From Egaibacter sp046050465 (GTDB lineage: Bacteria; Pseudomonadota; Gammaproteobacteria; Burkholderiales; Burkholderiaceae_C), in assembly GCA_046050465.1 (NCBI GenBank), contig JBJOPS010000047.1:1-64000 (forward strand): a stretch of 64,000 bases of DNA. Reading direction: 5' to 3'. A program made the translations under genes and the position numbers. The notes under the pieces were generated by a model that did no database searches, was not told the DNA's origin, and saw nothing but the letters and a program-made list of their open reading frames with translations. Of this stretch, positions 7,145 to 15,810 are shown one piece after another. The stretch's first letter is position 1; every line of letters starts with the position of its first letter.

Positions 7145-9106
7145 TCAGCCCTCTGCTAGCGCCAGCAAAGCCAATACGCGAGCCCGCAACAACTTCGGCT
7201 GGACACTGCCTGCTGACATTGCTTCGCCTACGCTTAGGCCTACCCGGTTAAAAATGCCTCGCCGAAATGGTCGGACCATGGCGCCCCCTTTTTCCACCCG
7301 GCTGAAAAAAGAGCCCCACAGGTTGCTCAACGCCATCGGGACAACGGGCACGCTCAAACCCTGCTGGCTGGTGTGCTCCAGAATTTTCATGATGCCGCCC
7401 TTGAACTCCTGCAACGTGCCGTCACGGGTGATATTGCCCTCAGGAAAAATGGCGAGCAGATCACCGTCGCTGAGAACTTTGGCAGCCGCATCAAACGCCG
7501 CCTCGTAGGCGACCGGGTCTTCAGCACGTGGGGCAATGGGAATCGCCTTGGCCAGCCGGAACAGCCAGCCCAGCACCGGCACCTGAAAGATGCGATGGTC
7601 CATGATGAAGTAAATAGGCCGCGGGCTGGCGGCCATCAACAACACGGCATCCACAAAACTCACGTGATTGCAGGCCAGAATGGCCGCACCCTTGGCAGGA
7701 ATGTGCTCATCGCCTGAAATCTTGAACCGGTACACAAAATGCGACAACACCCAGGCCACAAACCGCAACAGGTACTCAGGCACCAGCATGAAGATGTAAA
7801 ACGCCACGACCGCATTGGCCAGACCGGTGAACAGAAATATCTGCGGGATGGTGAACCCACTCTTGAGCAACAGCCCGGCAATGATGGAACTGGCAATCAT
7901 GAACAACGCATTCAGGATGTTGTTGGCCGCAATGATGCGTGCGCGATGCGTAGGCTGGCTGCGCAGCTGAATCAGGGCATACATGGGCACGCTGTACAGG
8001 CCCGCAAACAGGCTGAGCAACGCCAGGTCAGCCATCACGCGCAAGTGCGCGGGCTGCGCCAGAAAGGCACCCAGACTCATCACCTCGGACGACGGCAAAC
8101 CTCTGGATGCAAAGTACAGGTCAATGGCAAACACACTCATGCCGATCGCGCCCAGTGGCACCAGACCAATCTCGACCTGGCGACGGCTCAGCACCTCACA
8201 CAACAACGAGCCCGTGCCGATGCCGATGGAAAACACCACCAGCAGTGCTGAAGCCACTTGCTCATTACCGTGCAGCACATCTTTGGCCAGGCTGGGAAAC
8301 TGGCTCAGAAACACAGCGCCAAAAAACCACATCCAGCTGATGCCGAGCAGCGACCGGAACACCACCAGATTGCCGTGCGCTAATCTGAGGTTACGCCAGG
8401 TTTCTGACACCGGGTTCCAGTTGATCTTGAGGCCAGGGTCGGTAGCAGCAGGTGCAGACGGAATATAGCCAGCCACCACGCGCCCGGCCAAAGCCAGCAC
8501 AACGCATGCAATGGCCACGTCACGATGTCCCGTGCCCGGAATAGCCACCAGCAAGCCACCAACGATGTTTCCCAGCAAGATGGCAACGAACGTGCCCATC
8601 TCCACCATGCCGTTGCCGCCCGTCAGCTCACGCTCGGACAACACCTGTGGCAGATAGGCAAATTTCACCGGGCCAAACAGCGTGGAGTGCAGGCCCATGA
8701 GAAAGGTGCACCCCAACAGCACAGGAACGCTGTCGCTCAGGAAACCCCAGGCGGCCAGCAACATGATGACCACTTCCAGGTTTTTGACGAAACGGATCAT
8801 GGCCGTCTTGTCGTACTTGTCAGTGAGTTGGCCACTGGTCGCACTGAACAGCAAAAACGGCAGGATGAACAGCGCGCCAATCACCAGCCCGGCCATGGCG
8901 GGTGGAAGCCAGCTCACGCTGAGCTGATAGGTCACCATCACCGTAAACGCAAACTTGAACAGGTTGTCATTCGCGGCGCCGGAAAACTGCGTCCAGAAGA
9001 ACGGGGCGAAACGGCGTTGTTGCAGCAGGGCAAACTGGTTGGGATTAACGTCTGAGTTGCTTGTCTGTAGTTTCATTTCTATGGTCAATAGGGCTGCAGC
9101 GCTCAT
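7145..9106 (-). CDS. MFS transporter fused to a PlsC-type acyltransferase (LplT-Aas-like)
   Basis: Inner-membrane protein of 653 residues. The N-terminal ~420 residues form an MFS domain resembling the lysophospholipid flippase LplT (FSGAANDNLFKFAF near the start). The C-terminal ~200 residues are a glycerolipid acyltransferase with the HX4D motif NHVSFVDAVLL and the FPEGNITRDG block. By analogy with LplT-Aas it would move lysophospholipid inward and re-acylate it. The adenylate-forming Aas domain of longer fusions is missing, so acyl-CoA or acyl-ACP must come from elsewhere. The start could be 9106 or the internal ATG at 9076; neither has a clear ribosome site. Confidence 0.85.
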   Translation of the reverse strand: MSAAALLTIEMKLQTSNSDVNPNQFALLQQRRFAPFFWTQFSGAANDNLFKFAFTVMVTYQLSVSWLPPAMAGLVIGALFILPFLLFSATSGQLTDKYDKTAMIRFVKNLEVVIMLLAAWGFLSDSVPVLLGCTFLMGLHSTLFGPVKFAYLPQVLSERELTGGNGMVEMGTFVAILLGNIVGGLLVAIPGTGHRDVAIACVVLALAGRVVAGYIPSAPAATDPGLKINWNPVSETWRNLRLAHGNLVVFRSLLGISWMWFFGAVFLSQFPSLAKDVLHGNEQVASALLVVFSIGIGTGSLLCEVLSRRQVEIGLVPLGAIGMSVFAIDLYFASRGLPSSEVMSLGAFLAQPAHLRVMADLALLSLFAGLYSVPMYALIQLRSQPTHRARIIAANNILNALFMIASSIIAGLLLKSGFTIPQIFLFTGLANAVVAFYIFMLVPEYLLRFVAWVLSHFVYRFKISGDEHIPAKGAAILACNHVSFVDAVLLMAASPRPIYFIMDHRIFQVPVLGWLFRLAKAIPIAPRAEDPVAYEAAFDAAAKVLSDGDLLAIFPEGNITRDGTLQEFKGGIMKILEHTSQQGLSVPVVPMALSNLWGSFFSRVEKGGAMVRPFRRGIFNRVGLSVGEAMSAGSVQPKLLRARVLALLALAEG

Positions 9107-9120
9107 TCTATGGACGTAAG

Positions 9121-9141
9121 TAGCTATCCAAAATATAGTGA
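9121..9141. repeat. fragment of the TAGCTAT dispersed repeat
   Basis: TAGCTATCCAAAATATAGTGA, just upstream of the acyltransferase fusion gene, matches the 3' hairpin part (GCTAT...ATAG) of the 58 bp family at 15011 and 42385 but lacks the CAAATTGGCC part. It is short, so membership is tentative. Confidence 0.35.
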
Positions 9142-9164
9142 CCGCTTGTTAGAACAGCAGAATT

Positions 9165-10592
9165 TCACACGCCGTACTTGTCCCACAAAGCATTGCTAAA
9201 CCGGGTTGCCACCAGTTTTTTGCGTAGTGCTCGCAGTGCTCCCGCCTGAGGATATGCGGCATCAAACTGCTGCTGGGTGGCGTGCAATTGATAGGGCAAA
9301 TAGTACGTGCCACCATGCAGTAATGCCAAAGCCACCATGGCACGGGTCCAATCGGCCACGGCTTGCTGAGCTGCAGGAGCCACCCGTTGCTTATAGTAAA
9401 CAACGAACGAAAACACGTCCTCACGCGCCCAAGTCATCAAGGTATGGCGGTCTGCGGGCGCATGGCGGATCGAAACGTTTAAGGTTCCCGTCTTGGTTTG
9501 TCGCATCAGCACAGCCATCTGTCGCGCAAACCCTGCAAATTGGGTTTCGGGAATGAAATACTCTTGCAACACATAGGTAGCGATAGCTCGCGTAGCGGGC
9601 TCCAACTCGGCCACATCGCGACTGGCTTCGTAGTTACGCCACACAACGGCAGGCTGGTCTTGCAAAGGATCCACCAGTTTGCGACGCAATGCATCGCCGC
9701 CGGGTAACTCGGTCATAGCCCAGATAGCGGCTTTTTCCTTGAGGTAGTAGGCATGGTGGCCCCGCAAGCGAGCAGGCTGTGTCACCGCCTTGTCAGTGCG
9801 CCGCCAAGTCACGCAATGCGGATTGTCGAAATCAGGGGGTTGCAAATCTGCGTTGTGCAATAAAGCAGCAGGGTCACGGGCCACCATCTGTTTAAACCAC
9901 GCCGGGTAATCCATTAGTGCTACCCGCTCGGTACGACTCTCGATGGCAAAGTTGTCATCCAGCATCAACTCCACTTCCGTGACAATACCCAATCCACCGT
10001 AGCCCCCGATAGCCGCAAAAAAGAGCTCTGAATTCTGCTGTGACGAAGCTTCCAGTATTTCGCCATCGGGTAATGCTAATTGCAGCGCACGCACACTTGA
10101 AGCAATAGGCCCATGCCCTACGTAGCGCCCATGACAGTTAACCGACACTGAGCCGCCGACGGTGAAGTTGGCATAGCTCTGCATAGTGCGCACCGCCAAA
10201 CCATAAGGGTCAATCAGCGTTTGCAAGTCACGCCACCGCATTCCCGCCTGCACCCTGACTACTTTACGTACAGGGTCTATAAACAGCAACTGATGCATGG
10301 CACGCATATCCAGTTGCATGCCTCCTGCGACCGCTGTTTGCCCACCCATGCTGAAGCGCCCACCTCCCACACTGACCTGGCCCGGCCAACGCCGCAGCGA
10401 TTGGCGTATGTCATCCGCGTTGCGCACCGCCACAATCCGCGCAGTGGGCATCGAATACAGATGCGTAACGTTGCACACGGTTAATGGATCCACGGGGCAG
10501 GTTGCACCCACTTCAGTTACGGCGGCGACCGCGCCGGTGGCCACGGTGCCAAGGAAGGCTCTGCGATTGGAATCAGAGACTGAATGTGTCAC
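9165..10592 (-). CDS. Tat-exported FAD-binding oxidase (VAO/aldonolactone-oxidase-like)
   Basis: FAD-dependent oxidoreductase of 475 residues. A twin-arginine signal SNRRAFLGTVATGAVAA opens the protein, implying folded export to the periplasm. The PCMH-type FAD domain shows SVGGGRFSMGGQ (~90), TVGGSVSVNCHGRYVGHGP (~150) and GGYGGLGIVTEV (~205). The C-terminal HGGTYYLPY block recalls aldonolactone oxidases and DprE1-like enzymes. The start codon is GTG at 10592 behind GAGG. It follows the ceramidase-like gene by 52 bp on the same strand, so both are probably co-transcribed under the divergent XRE-type regulator. The substrate is not evident. Confidence 0.8.
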   Translation of the reverse strand: MTHSVSDSNRRAFLGTVATGAVAAVTEVGATCPVDPLTVCNVTHLYSMPTARIVAVRNADDIRQSLRRWPGQVSVGGGRFSMGGQTAVAGGMQLDMRAMHQLLFIDPVRKVVRVQAGMRWRDLQTLIDPYGLAVRTMQSYANFTVGGSVSVNCHGRYVGHGPIASSVRALQLALPDGEILEASSQQNSELFFAAIGGYGGLGIVTEVELMLDDNFAIESRTERVALMDYPAWFKQMVARDPAALLHNADLQPPDFDNPHCVTWRRTDKAVTQPARLRGHHAYYLKEKAAIWAMTELPGGDALRRKLVDPLQDQPAVVWRNYEASRDVAELEPATRAIATYVLQEYFIPETQFAGFARQMAVLMRQTKTGTLNVSIRHAPADRHTLMTWAREDVFSFVVYYKQRVAPAAQQAVADWTRAMVALALLHGGTYYLPYQLHATQQQFDAAYPQAGALRALRKKLVATRFSNALWDKYGV

Positions 10593-10644
10593 GACGGCCT
10601 CTTTTCAAATCTTCGAATGGAACTCAGGCAGACACCCACGCGTC

Positions 10645-11409
10645 CTATGCAACATTGTGCACAGCTTCCGACTGCCGCATCGCAACCACTACAGGCCAGG
10701 CCACCAGCGCGGCAACCACGTGTTTCAAACTGTGGCCAGAAACCAACTCGGCGGTCACGTCGAACATCAGATGATCACCCAGTTCCAGCAGCTTGGCCAC
10801 GGCATACACCACCACCACGGCACCCAGGTGAATGCCCCATGCGCCGGGGACCGCCTTCCACCGGGCCAGCAACAGCATCAGCAGCAAACCACCGACCTGC
10901 AGCACCACCCATGGCAACAAATTGCCCGACGCAGCCCAGACCTTCACCGCGAGAGACCCCAACAACAACACAACACCTGCTGTTGCCATACCAGCCCTGG
11001 CGCTGACACGATCTACTGCCGCCAAGCCCAGCAATCCAGCAAATGCCACCACCATGCCGAGCCGGTCCACCAGCAGACTGGCGTTGTCTGGCCGCCCGTG
11101 GTAGTAACCGGAACACAGTGCCGTAATAATCAGTCCGGCAAAGAACAGTGCGGCTAAAGACTGCTGCCATTTGGTACCCGGGCCGACGTATTGGCGCTGC
11201 AGTGTCAACAGCCCCCAGATACCGCCCATGGCAAACGGCACATTGCTCAGTACGTCCATGGCATAGGGCAAACCACCCCAGGCGCGCTGGTCAGCAAAGG
11301 CGTGGTAATGCACATGCTGTACCACAGCAGGGCCCAGACAGGCGCTCAGAACGGTGAGGGCAAGCGTCAGCAGCAAACCAACTTCCGGACGGGTCAGAGG
11401 TATTTTCAC
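10645..11409 (-). CDS. ceramidase-like CREST-family membrane hydrolase
   Basis: Integral membrane protein of 254 residues with about seven hydrophobic segments. It carries the pattern of the CREST superfamily (alkaline ceramidases, PAQR, Per1): S100 and H104 in CSGYYHGRPDN, D115 in VDRLGM, and H226-x3-H230 in SGHSLKH, the presumed zinc and catalytic residues. These enzymes usually hydrolyse lipid amides. GAAAGGAG stands upstream of the ATG. First gene of a two-gene unit with the Tat-exported oxidase and divergent from the XRE-like regulator. Its lipid substrate in a bacterium that probably lacks sphingolipids is unclear. Confidence 0.72.
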   Translation of the reverse strand: MKIPLTRPEVGLLLTLALTVLSACLGPAVVQHVHYHAFADQRAWGGLPYAMDVLSNVPFAMGGIWGLLTLQRQYVGPGTKWQQSLAALFFAGLIITALCSGYYHGRPDNASLLVDRLGMVVAFAGLLGLAAVDRVSARAGMATAGVVLLLGSLAVKVWAASGNLLPWVVLQVGGLLLMLLLARWKAVPGAWGIHLGAVVVVYAVAKLLELGDHLMFDVTAELVSGHSLKHVVAALVAWPVVVAMRQSEAVHNVA

Positions 11410-11515
11410 GAAAGGCTCCTTTCAGGGTGATACGGCAGAAGTAATGACGCCAGTGTGCGCTGCCGTCTCCGTTAAATACTTCAATATTCGATACAAACAT
11501 GGAAATAAATACTAC

Positions 11516-11536
11516 AGGTATCGATAATCGATACCT
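11516..11536. promoter_or_regulatory. perfect palindromic operator touching the regulator start codon
   Basis: Arms AGGTATCGAT and ATCGATACCT flank a single A, a perfect 21 bp palindrome ending one base before the ATG at 11537. A similar half-site, ATTCGATAC, lies at 11486-11494. The palindrome contains GATAAT (11523-11528), a plausible -10 box eight bases from the ATG, so a bound repressor would block its own gene and possibly the divergent pair. Confidence 0.7.
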
Positions 11537-12268
11537 ATGAGCACCACTGCAGACCTTGTCGTAGCCCTTAAGAAAGAACTCAAAGCCGCGCAGATGACCT
11601 ACGCCGATCTGGCCACTGCGCTCGGCATGGCTGAGTCCAGTGTCAAGCGCATGCTGGCCAAAGGCGACATGCCGCTGTCACGCATCGATGCCATCTGCCG
11701 GGCTTTGAAGCTGGACTTTGCTGACCTGGCACGCCGTGTTGCAGACGCCCAGCCCTTGCTGGCTCAACTCACACAAGAACAGGAATGCGCCGTGGTGGCT
11801 GACAAGAAGCTGCTGCTGGTAGCGATTTGTGTGCTAAGCCAATGGACACTGGAGCAGATCGTGGCGAGCTACCGGCTCAGCGAGGCCGAGGGCATCAAAT
11901 ACCTGACGCAACTGGACCGAATCGGCATCATCGAGCTGCGCCCACTCAACCGCTATCGCCTGAAACTGGCAAAGACGTTTCGATGGCGACCGCACGGCCC
12001 GGTGATGGGCTACTTTCGCGAGAACGCGCTGCTCGACTATTTTTCAGGCGGGTTTGACGGCGCAGGTGAAGGTCTGCTGCTGGTGCACGGCTCGGTGAGT
12101 CGCAGTCTGGCGCCGTCCTTCATGGAACGCATGCAGCGTGTGGCGCAAGACTTTGCCCAGCAGCATCTGGCAGACCAGAAGCTGCCGGACAAAGAGCGTG
12201 AGGGCTACACCCTGCTGCTGGGCATGCGCAGCTGGGAGTTTGAAGCGTTCACCGCGTTGCGCCGGTAG
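11537..12268 (+). CDS. XRE/Cro-type transcriptional regulator
   Basis: DNA-binding protein of 243 residues. The helix-turn-helix lies at about residues 20-60 (MTYADLATALGMAESSVKRM), close to lambda Cro/CI. The remaining ~180 residues form a helical region without a motif I recognise, including a possible second winged-helix part (LEQIVASYRLSEAEGIKYL). The start codon touches a perfect palindrome, so autorepression is likely. The mRNA may be leaderless, as there is no ribosome site apart from the palindrome itself. Divergent from the ceramidase-like/FAD oxidase pair, which it probably controls. Its TAG stop lies in the loop of a 10 bp hairpin. Confidence 0.82.
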   Translation: MSTTADLVVALKKELKAAQMTYADLATALGMAESSVKRMLAKGDMPLSRIDAICRALKLDFADLARRVADAQPLLAQLTQEQECAVVADKKLLLVAICVLSQWTLEQIVASYRLSEAEGIKYLTQLDRIGIIELRPLNRYRLKLAKTFRWRPHGPVMGYFRENALLDYFSGGFDGAGEGLLLVHGSVSRSLAPSFMERMQRVAQDFAQQHLADQKLPDKEREGYTLLLGMRSWEFEAFTALRR

Positions 12269-12279
12269 CCCGGCGCAAC
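12256..12279. terminator. hairpin between convergent genes, stop codon in its loop
   Basis: GTTGCGCCGG (12256-12265) pairs perfectly with CCGGCGCAAC (12270-12279) around the loop TAGC, which holds the stop codon of the XRE-type gene. The gene on the other strand ends at 12291. The stem is GC-rich, but the U-run after it is poor (ACTATTTCC), so it may end transcription weakly or protect the 3' end. Confidence 0.5.
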
Positions 12280-12290
12280 GACTATTTCCT

Positions 12291-14855
12291 TCAGGAACGA
12301 GGCTTGGTATTTTCGGGGTCGTACAAGGCCCCATAACCGACCGCTTCGACCTTGACCGGATAGACATCGTCAAAGTACTGAATCTGCAGCGTGCGCCCGA
12401 CTTGGCAGTATTCATAGGGCAGATAGGCCAGAGCAATGTTTTTGCCGATGGTAGGCCCAAAGGCGATGCTGGTGGTATAGGAGCGGCGGCCTTGCGCGTC
12501 GATCAACGTGGCGCCGGTTGCCGGGTCCATCACCGGCAGATTGCCCAGGGGATAACGCGCCACGCCCGTGCTATCGATGTTGGTGGTCATGACCAGGGTA
12601 CAGAGGATGGCGGGCTGGTTTTCGCGTTCACGGAATTTCAGGTGGGCTTCCTTGCCGTGGAAATCGGCAGCCTTCACCTTGGGGCGGGCCAGGTCGCATT
12701 CGAACAGGTTGTATTCGGTCAGCAGATCGGCGTTTTGCAGGCGCAGGCTCTTCTCCATACGGCGGCTGTTGGCATAGGTTTCCACACCCACTGGGGTCAC
12801 GCCCAGGGCATACAGTGCATCCCACAGGGCCAGGCCGTCTTCATACTTGAAGTGCAGCTCCCAGCCTTGTTCGCCCACATACGAAATGTGGAAAGCCAGC
12901 ACCGGCACACCCTTGATTTTCAGTTCGCGCAAAGCCGCAAAAGGGAAGTTCTCGTTCGACCAGGCCTCGGGCTCGTCGGCAACTTGTCGGATGGTGGCGC
13001 GGGCGTTGGGCCCCCAAAGCCCCAGGCAACCGTATTGCGTGGTGGTGTCTGTCACCGTCACGTTGGCACCGCGGTCCTGGGCCATGCGGCGTATCCAGGT
13101 CAGGTCGCGGTGGCCGGCATCGGCACCGTCGACCACGCGGTAGTGGTCCTGGCCCAGACGCAGCACCGTCAGATCGGCGCGCACACCACCCTTGCCGTCC
13201 AGGAAGTGGGTGTAGATGCCTTTGCCGACCGGGGTGTCGCCACCCACCTTGGCCACGCAGATGTATTCCAGCAAGTCCGCAGCATCCGGGCCGACCACAT
13301 CGATCTCGGCGAAGTGCGAGACGTTGATCATGCCCACGTCTTCCGACATCTTGAGATGTTCGGCATTCGACACGCGCCAGAAGTGGCGGTTGTCCCACTC
13401 GTTGGCACGTACCGGCACCTTGTCGCCGTAGACGGCCAGCAGGTGCTCGTTGCTGGCATAACCATGCGCGCGCTCCCAGCCCGAGAGCTCCATGAAGTAG
13501 GCGCCTAGCGCTTTTTCGCGCTCGTAGAACGGGCTCTTGAAGATGCCGCGCCCGGCGCTGTAGGGCTCGCGGTTGTGCACCGGCGGGTTGTAGATCTTGA
13601 AGGCACCTTCATAGCAGCGGTCGTGGATGTATTTCTCGTCCTGCTGGTACGGATAGATGCGGGCTACGTCGATGCGGGCATGGTCCAGATGGGTGTAGCC
13701 ATCGGTCATCCAGTCGGCCACCAGCTTGCCCACACCGGGCGCGTCTTTCACCCACACCGCCTCGGCGTACCACAGGCCGCGCACTTTGGATGACTCACCG
13801 ATCGAGGGGTTGCCATCGGTGGTTACCTGCAACAGGCCGTTGAAGGAGTATTTCTCGTCATAGCCCAGCTCGGCCAGGATGGGCGTGAGCTCCATCGCCC
13901 GCTCCAGCGGCGCCATGATCTGGTCCAGCTCCAGATCGCGCTGCGAAGGGGACAGGCGCGCTTCTTCCTTTTCGAGCAAATCGCGCGGGTGGCACATGCG
14001 CGGGTTTTTCTCTTCGTAATAACCCCATTCGATCTGACCGCCTTCGGGCGTTTTGGGGTCGCCCGTGTCGCGCAGATAAGCTGAGTTGCCCTGGTCACGC
14101 AGCAATGGGTAGCCGATGTCTTTGCCGGTACCGGCAAATTCCAGATAAGGCTTGAAAAACGTGAGAGGGTGGTCTACCGGCATGATCGGCAAGTCTTCGC
14201 CCGCCATGCCCGCGATCAGGCGTCCCCACAAACCGGCGCACACCACGACGTGATCTGCGGCAATATAGCCTTTGGTGGTTTCCACGCCCTGAATACGGCC
14301 GTTCTCGATGCGCAGTCCGGTACACGCCGTATTGGCAAAAGAAAGCAATTTGCCCGAGGCCAAGGCGGCGTCGACCAGCTCGCCTGCCACCATTTGCGAA
14401 CGCGGCTTCACCAGGCCCGCATCGGGGTCCCACAAGGCGCCCTGGATCATGTCCTCTTCCAGCAGGGGGAATTTGGCTTTGGCTTCTGCGGGCGTGATCA
14501 TCTCCACCCGGTTGCCAAAGGCCTTGCCCGAGGCCACGCGGCGCTTGAGCTCCAGCATGCGCTCATCATCGCCTACCCGGGCCACCTCAATACCCCCTAT
14601 GCGTTCATAGCGGCCCAGCCGGTCGTAAAAGTCGATGCTGTATTTGGTGGTGAAAATCGTCATCTGATCGTGCATCGTGTTGAAGCAAAAATCAGAGGCG
14701 TGCGCCGTCGAGCCGATATCGGTGGGAATGGCTGATTTGTCGATTCCGACAATATGGTCCCAGCCACGTTCGATCAGGTGATGCACCACCGAGGCGCCGA
14801 CGATGCCGCCTTGGCCAATGATGACAACTTTGGCTCGTTCAGGAAATTTGGCCAT
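12291..14855 (-). CDS. dimethylglycine/sarcosine dehydrogenase-like FAD enzyme with GcvT folate domain
   Basis: Protein of 854 residues. An N-terminal DAO-type FAD domain (GQGGIVGASVVHHL at ~14) is followed by a linker domain (~370-430) and a C-terminal GcvT-like folate-binding domain (from ~440). Such enzymes oxidatively remove an N-methyl group and pass it to tetrahydrofolate. The residue that carries FAD covalently in dimethylglycine dehydrogenase, His in a STWHAAG context, is kept but in a changed setting, GSTAHASDFCF. Its substrate may therefore differ from dimethylglycine. It stands at the end of the sarcosine oxidase gene set, 226 bp after the Fe-S gene, with its own GGGAG site. Confidence 0.85.
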   Translation of the reverse strand: MAKFPERAKVVIIGQGGIVGASVVHHLIERGWDHIVGIDKSAIPTDIGSTAHASDFCFNTMHDQMTIFTTKYSIDFYDRLGRYERIGGIEVARVGDDERMLELKRRVASGKAFGNRVEMITPAEAKAKFPLLEEDMIQGALWDPDAGLVKPRSQMVAGELVDAALASGKLLSFANTACTGLRIENGRIQGVETTKGYIAADHVVVCAGLWGRLIAGMAGEDLPIMPVDHPLTFFKPYLEFAGTGKDIGYPLLRDQGNSAYLRDTGDPKTPEGGQIEWGYYEEKNPRMCHPRDLLEKEEARLSPSQRDLELDQIMAPLERAMELTPILAELGYDEKYSFNGLLQVTTDGNPSIGESSKVRGLWYAEAVWVKDAPGVGKLVADWMTDGYTHLDHARIDVARIYPYQQDEKYIHDRCYEGAFKIYNPPVHNREPYSAGRGIFKSPFYEREKALGAYFMELSGWERAHGYASNEHLLAVYGDKVPVRANEWDNRHFWRVSNAEHLKMSEDVGMINVSHFAEIDVVGPDAADLLEYICVAKVGGDTPVGKGIYTHFLDGKGGVRADLTVLRLGQDHYRVVDGADAGHRDLTWIRRMAQDRGANVTVTDTTTQYGCLGLWGPNARATIRQVADEPEAWSNENFPFAALRELKIKGVPVLAFHISYVGEQGWELHFKYEDGLALWDALYALGVTPVGVETYANSRRMEKSLRLQNADLLTEYNLFECDLARPKVKAADFHGKEAHLKFRERENQPAILCTLVMTTNIDSTGVARYPLGNLPVMDPATGATLIDAQGRRSYTTSIAFGPTIGKNIALAYLPYEYCQVGRTLQIQYFDDVYPVKVEAVGYGALYDPENTKPRS

Positions 14856-15010
14856 TTATCGCTTGCTCCCAGGGGAATTGGAAATTGAGCCTCAAGGCAA
14901 CGTGGAAAAGTGTATTCAACCCAGAGGCGTGTGACGCTCCAAACGCGACTGTCGCTTGCGGAATCACGTCAGGGGATTCGCGGAGGCTCAAATACCCCGT
15001 TTTATGAAGC

Positions 15011-15068
15011 CAAATTGGCCTCTAGTCCCCGTATTATATGCATGGATAGCTATTAAAAATATAGCAAA
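15011..15068. repeat. 58 bp dispersed repeat, copy 1
   Basis: It starts with CAAATTGGCC, has a central TCCCCGTATTATATGC, and ends with TAGCTATT, an A-rich spacer and ATAGCAAA. The final GCTAT and ATAGC arms form a hairpin. The copy at 42385-42442 has the same length and the same two ends, with mismatches mostly in the middle. It lies in the 226 bp gap between the Fe-S protein gene and the dehydrogenase gene. Confidence 0.8.
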
Positions 15069-15081
15069 ATACGTGGCGATG

Positions 15082-15810
15082 TTAATGCCTGCCAGCAAAC
15101 GCCCGCATGTGAAACGCCGCGTGTTCAGGCTCGTAGGTGTGATCGCGTCCAACCGGACAGGCACGGCGCGCCCGACAGCCGGACTGCATGCAATCACCCC
15201 CGTCAGATGAGTGCAGGTGAGCGGCGCAAGCGTCCAGTTGATAGGCTGTGCCGGTGAAGGCTTGTACCGGGCAGGCGCTCAGGCAGGGCTGGCCGTTGCA
15301 GGTCAGGCACAGATCAGGTCGTGCCATGGCCGGGACGTGGGTGAAGGCGGGCAGGTCATCCGGCAGCACGGCAGGCAGGGCCAGCGCAAACCGGTAAGCG
15401 TGCCACAACCCAAACTCGGGATGAATGCGCAGCATCAGCGGGCTGGTCTGCAGGGGTTGCGCACGTGTGGCCCACCGCTGAAACGGGTGATACGGTGGCC
15501 CGTCAAACGGGAACAATGCCATGCCACCCCACTGCCTAGCCAACTCGCTGCCAATCGCCTGGCTCCATCGATCCAGTGGATCGGGCTGGCCATCCTGATA
15601 GAAAGACGAGGCTTTGAAGAGCGGCCAGAAGTCTGAACCCGTCACGCCAACCATCCACACTACCGCTGCAGTTTGCCCGCCGGGCAGGGAGGGAAGGGCA
15701 TCTTCCACGCCGGGCAGCCAGCCTCCACGCAGCCGCAGCCCGTGCACCGACAGCGCTGCCACCAGTTGGGCTCTTGACGGAACGGATGTGGTGGATGCCG
15801 ATGGCGTCAT
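15082..15810 (-). CDS. QueG-like 4Fe-4S protein
   Basis: Protein of 242 residues. The C-terminal third has a ferredoxin-like cysteine set: CLTCNGQPCLSACPVQAF followed by CMQSGCRARRACPVG, enough for two [4Fe-4S] clusters. Just before it, LRIHPEFGLWHAYRFALALP resembles the IHPxYGSW block of the cobalamin-dependent epoxyqueuosine reductase QueG. The N-terminal half is shortened and diverged relative to QueG. Its ATG overlaps the stop of the HyuA-like gene (ATGA), so the two are translationally coupled. A role as low-potential electron donor, perhaps to a corrinoid, is inference; no activity is established for this gene. Confidence 0.7.
   Translation of the reverse strand: MTPSASTTSVPSRAQLVAALSVHGLRLRGGWLPGVEDALPSLPGGQTAAVVWMVGVTGSDFWPLFKASSFYQDGQPDPLDRWSQAIGSELARQWGGMALFPFDGPPYHPFQRWATRAQPLQTSPLMLRIHPEFGLWHAYRFALALPAVLPDDLPAFTHVPAMARPDLCLTCNGQPCLSACPVQAFTGTAYQLDACAAHLHSSDGGDCMQSGCRARRACPVGRDHTYEPEHAAFHMRAFAGRH

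Noticed and set aside
12138..13508. 456-codon open frame opposite the FAD/GcvT enzyme
   Set aside because: Overlaps a well-conserved gene on the other strand and resembles no family.
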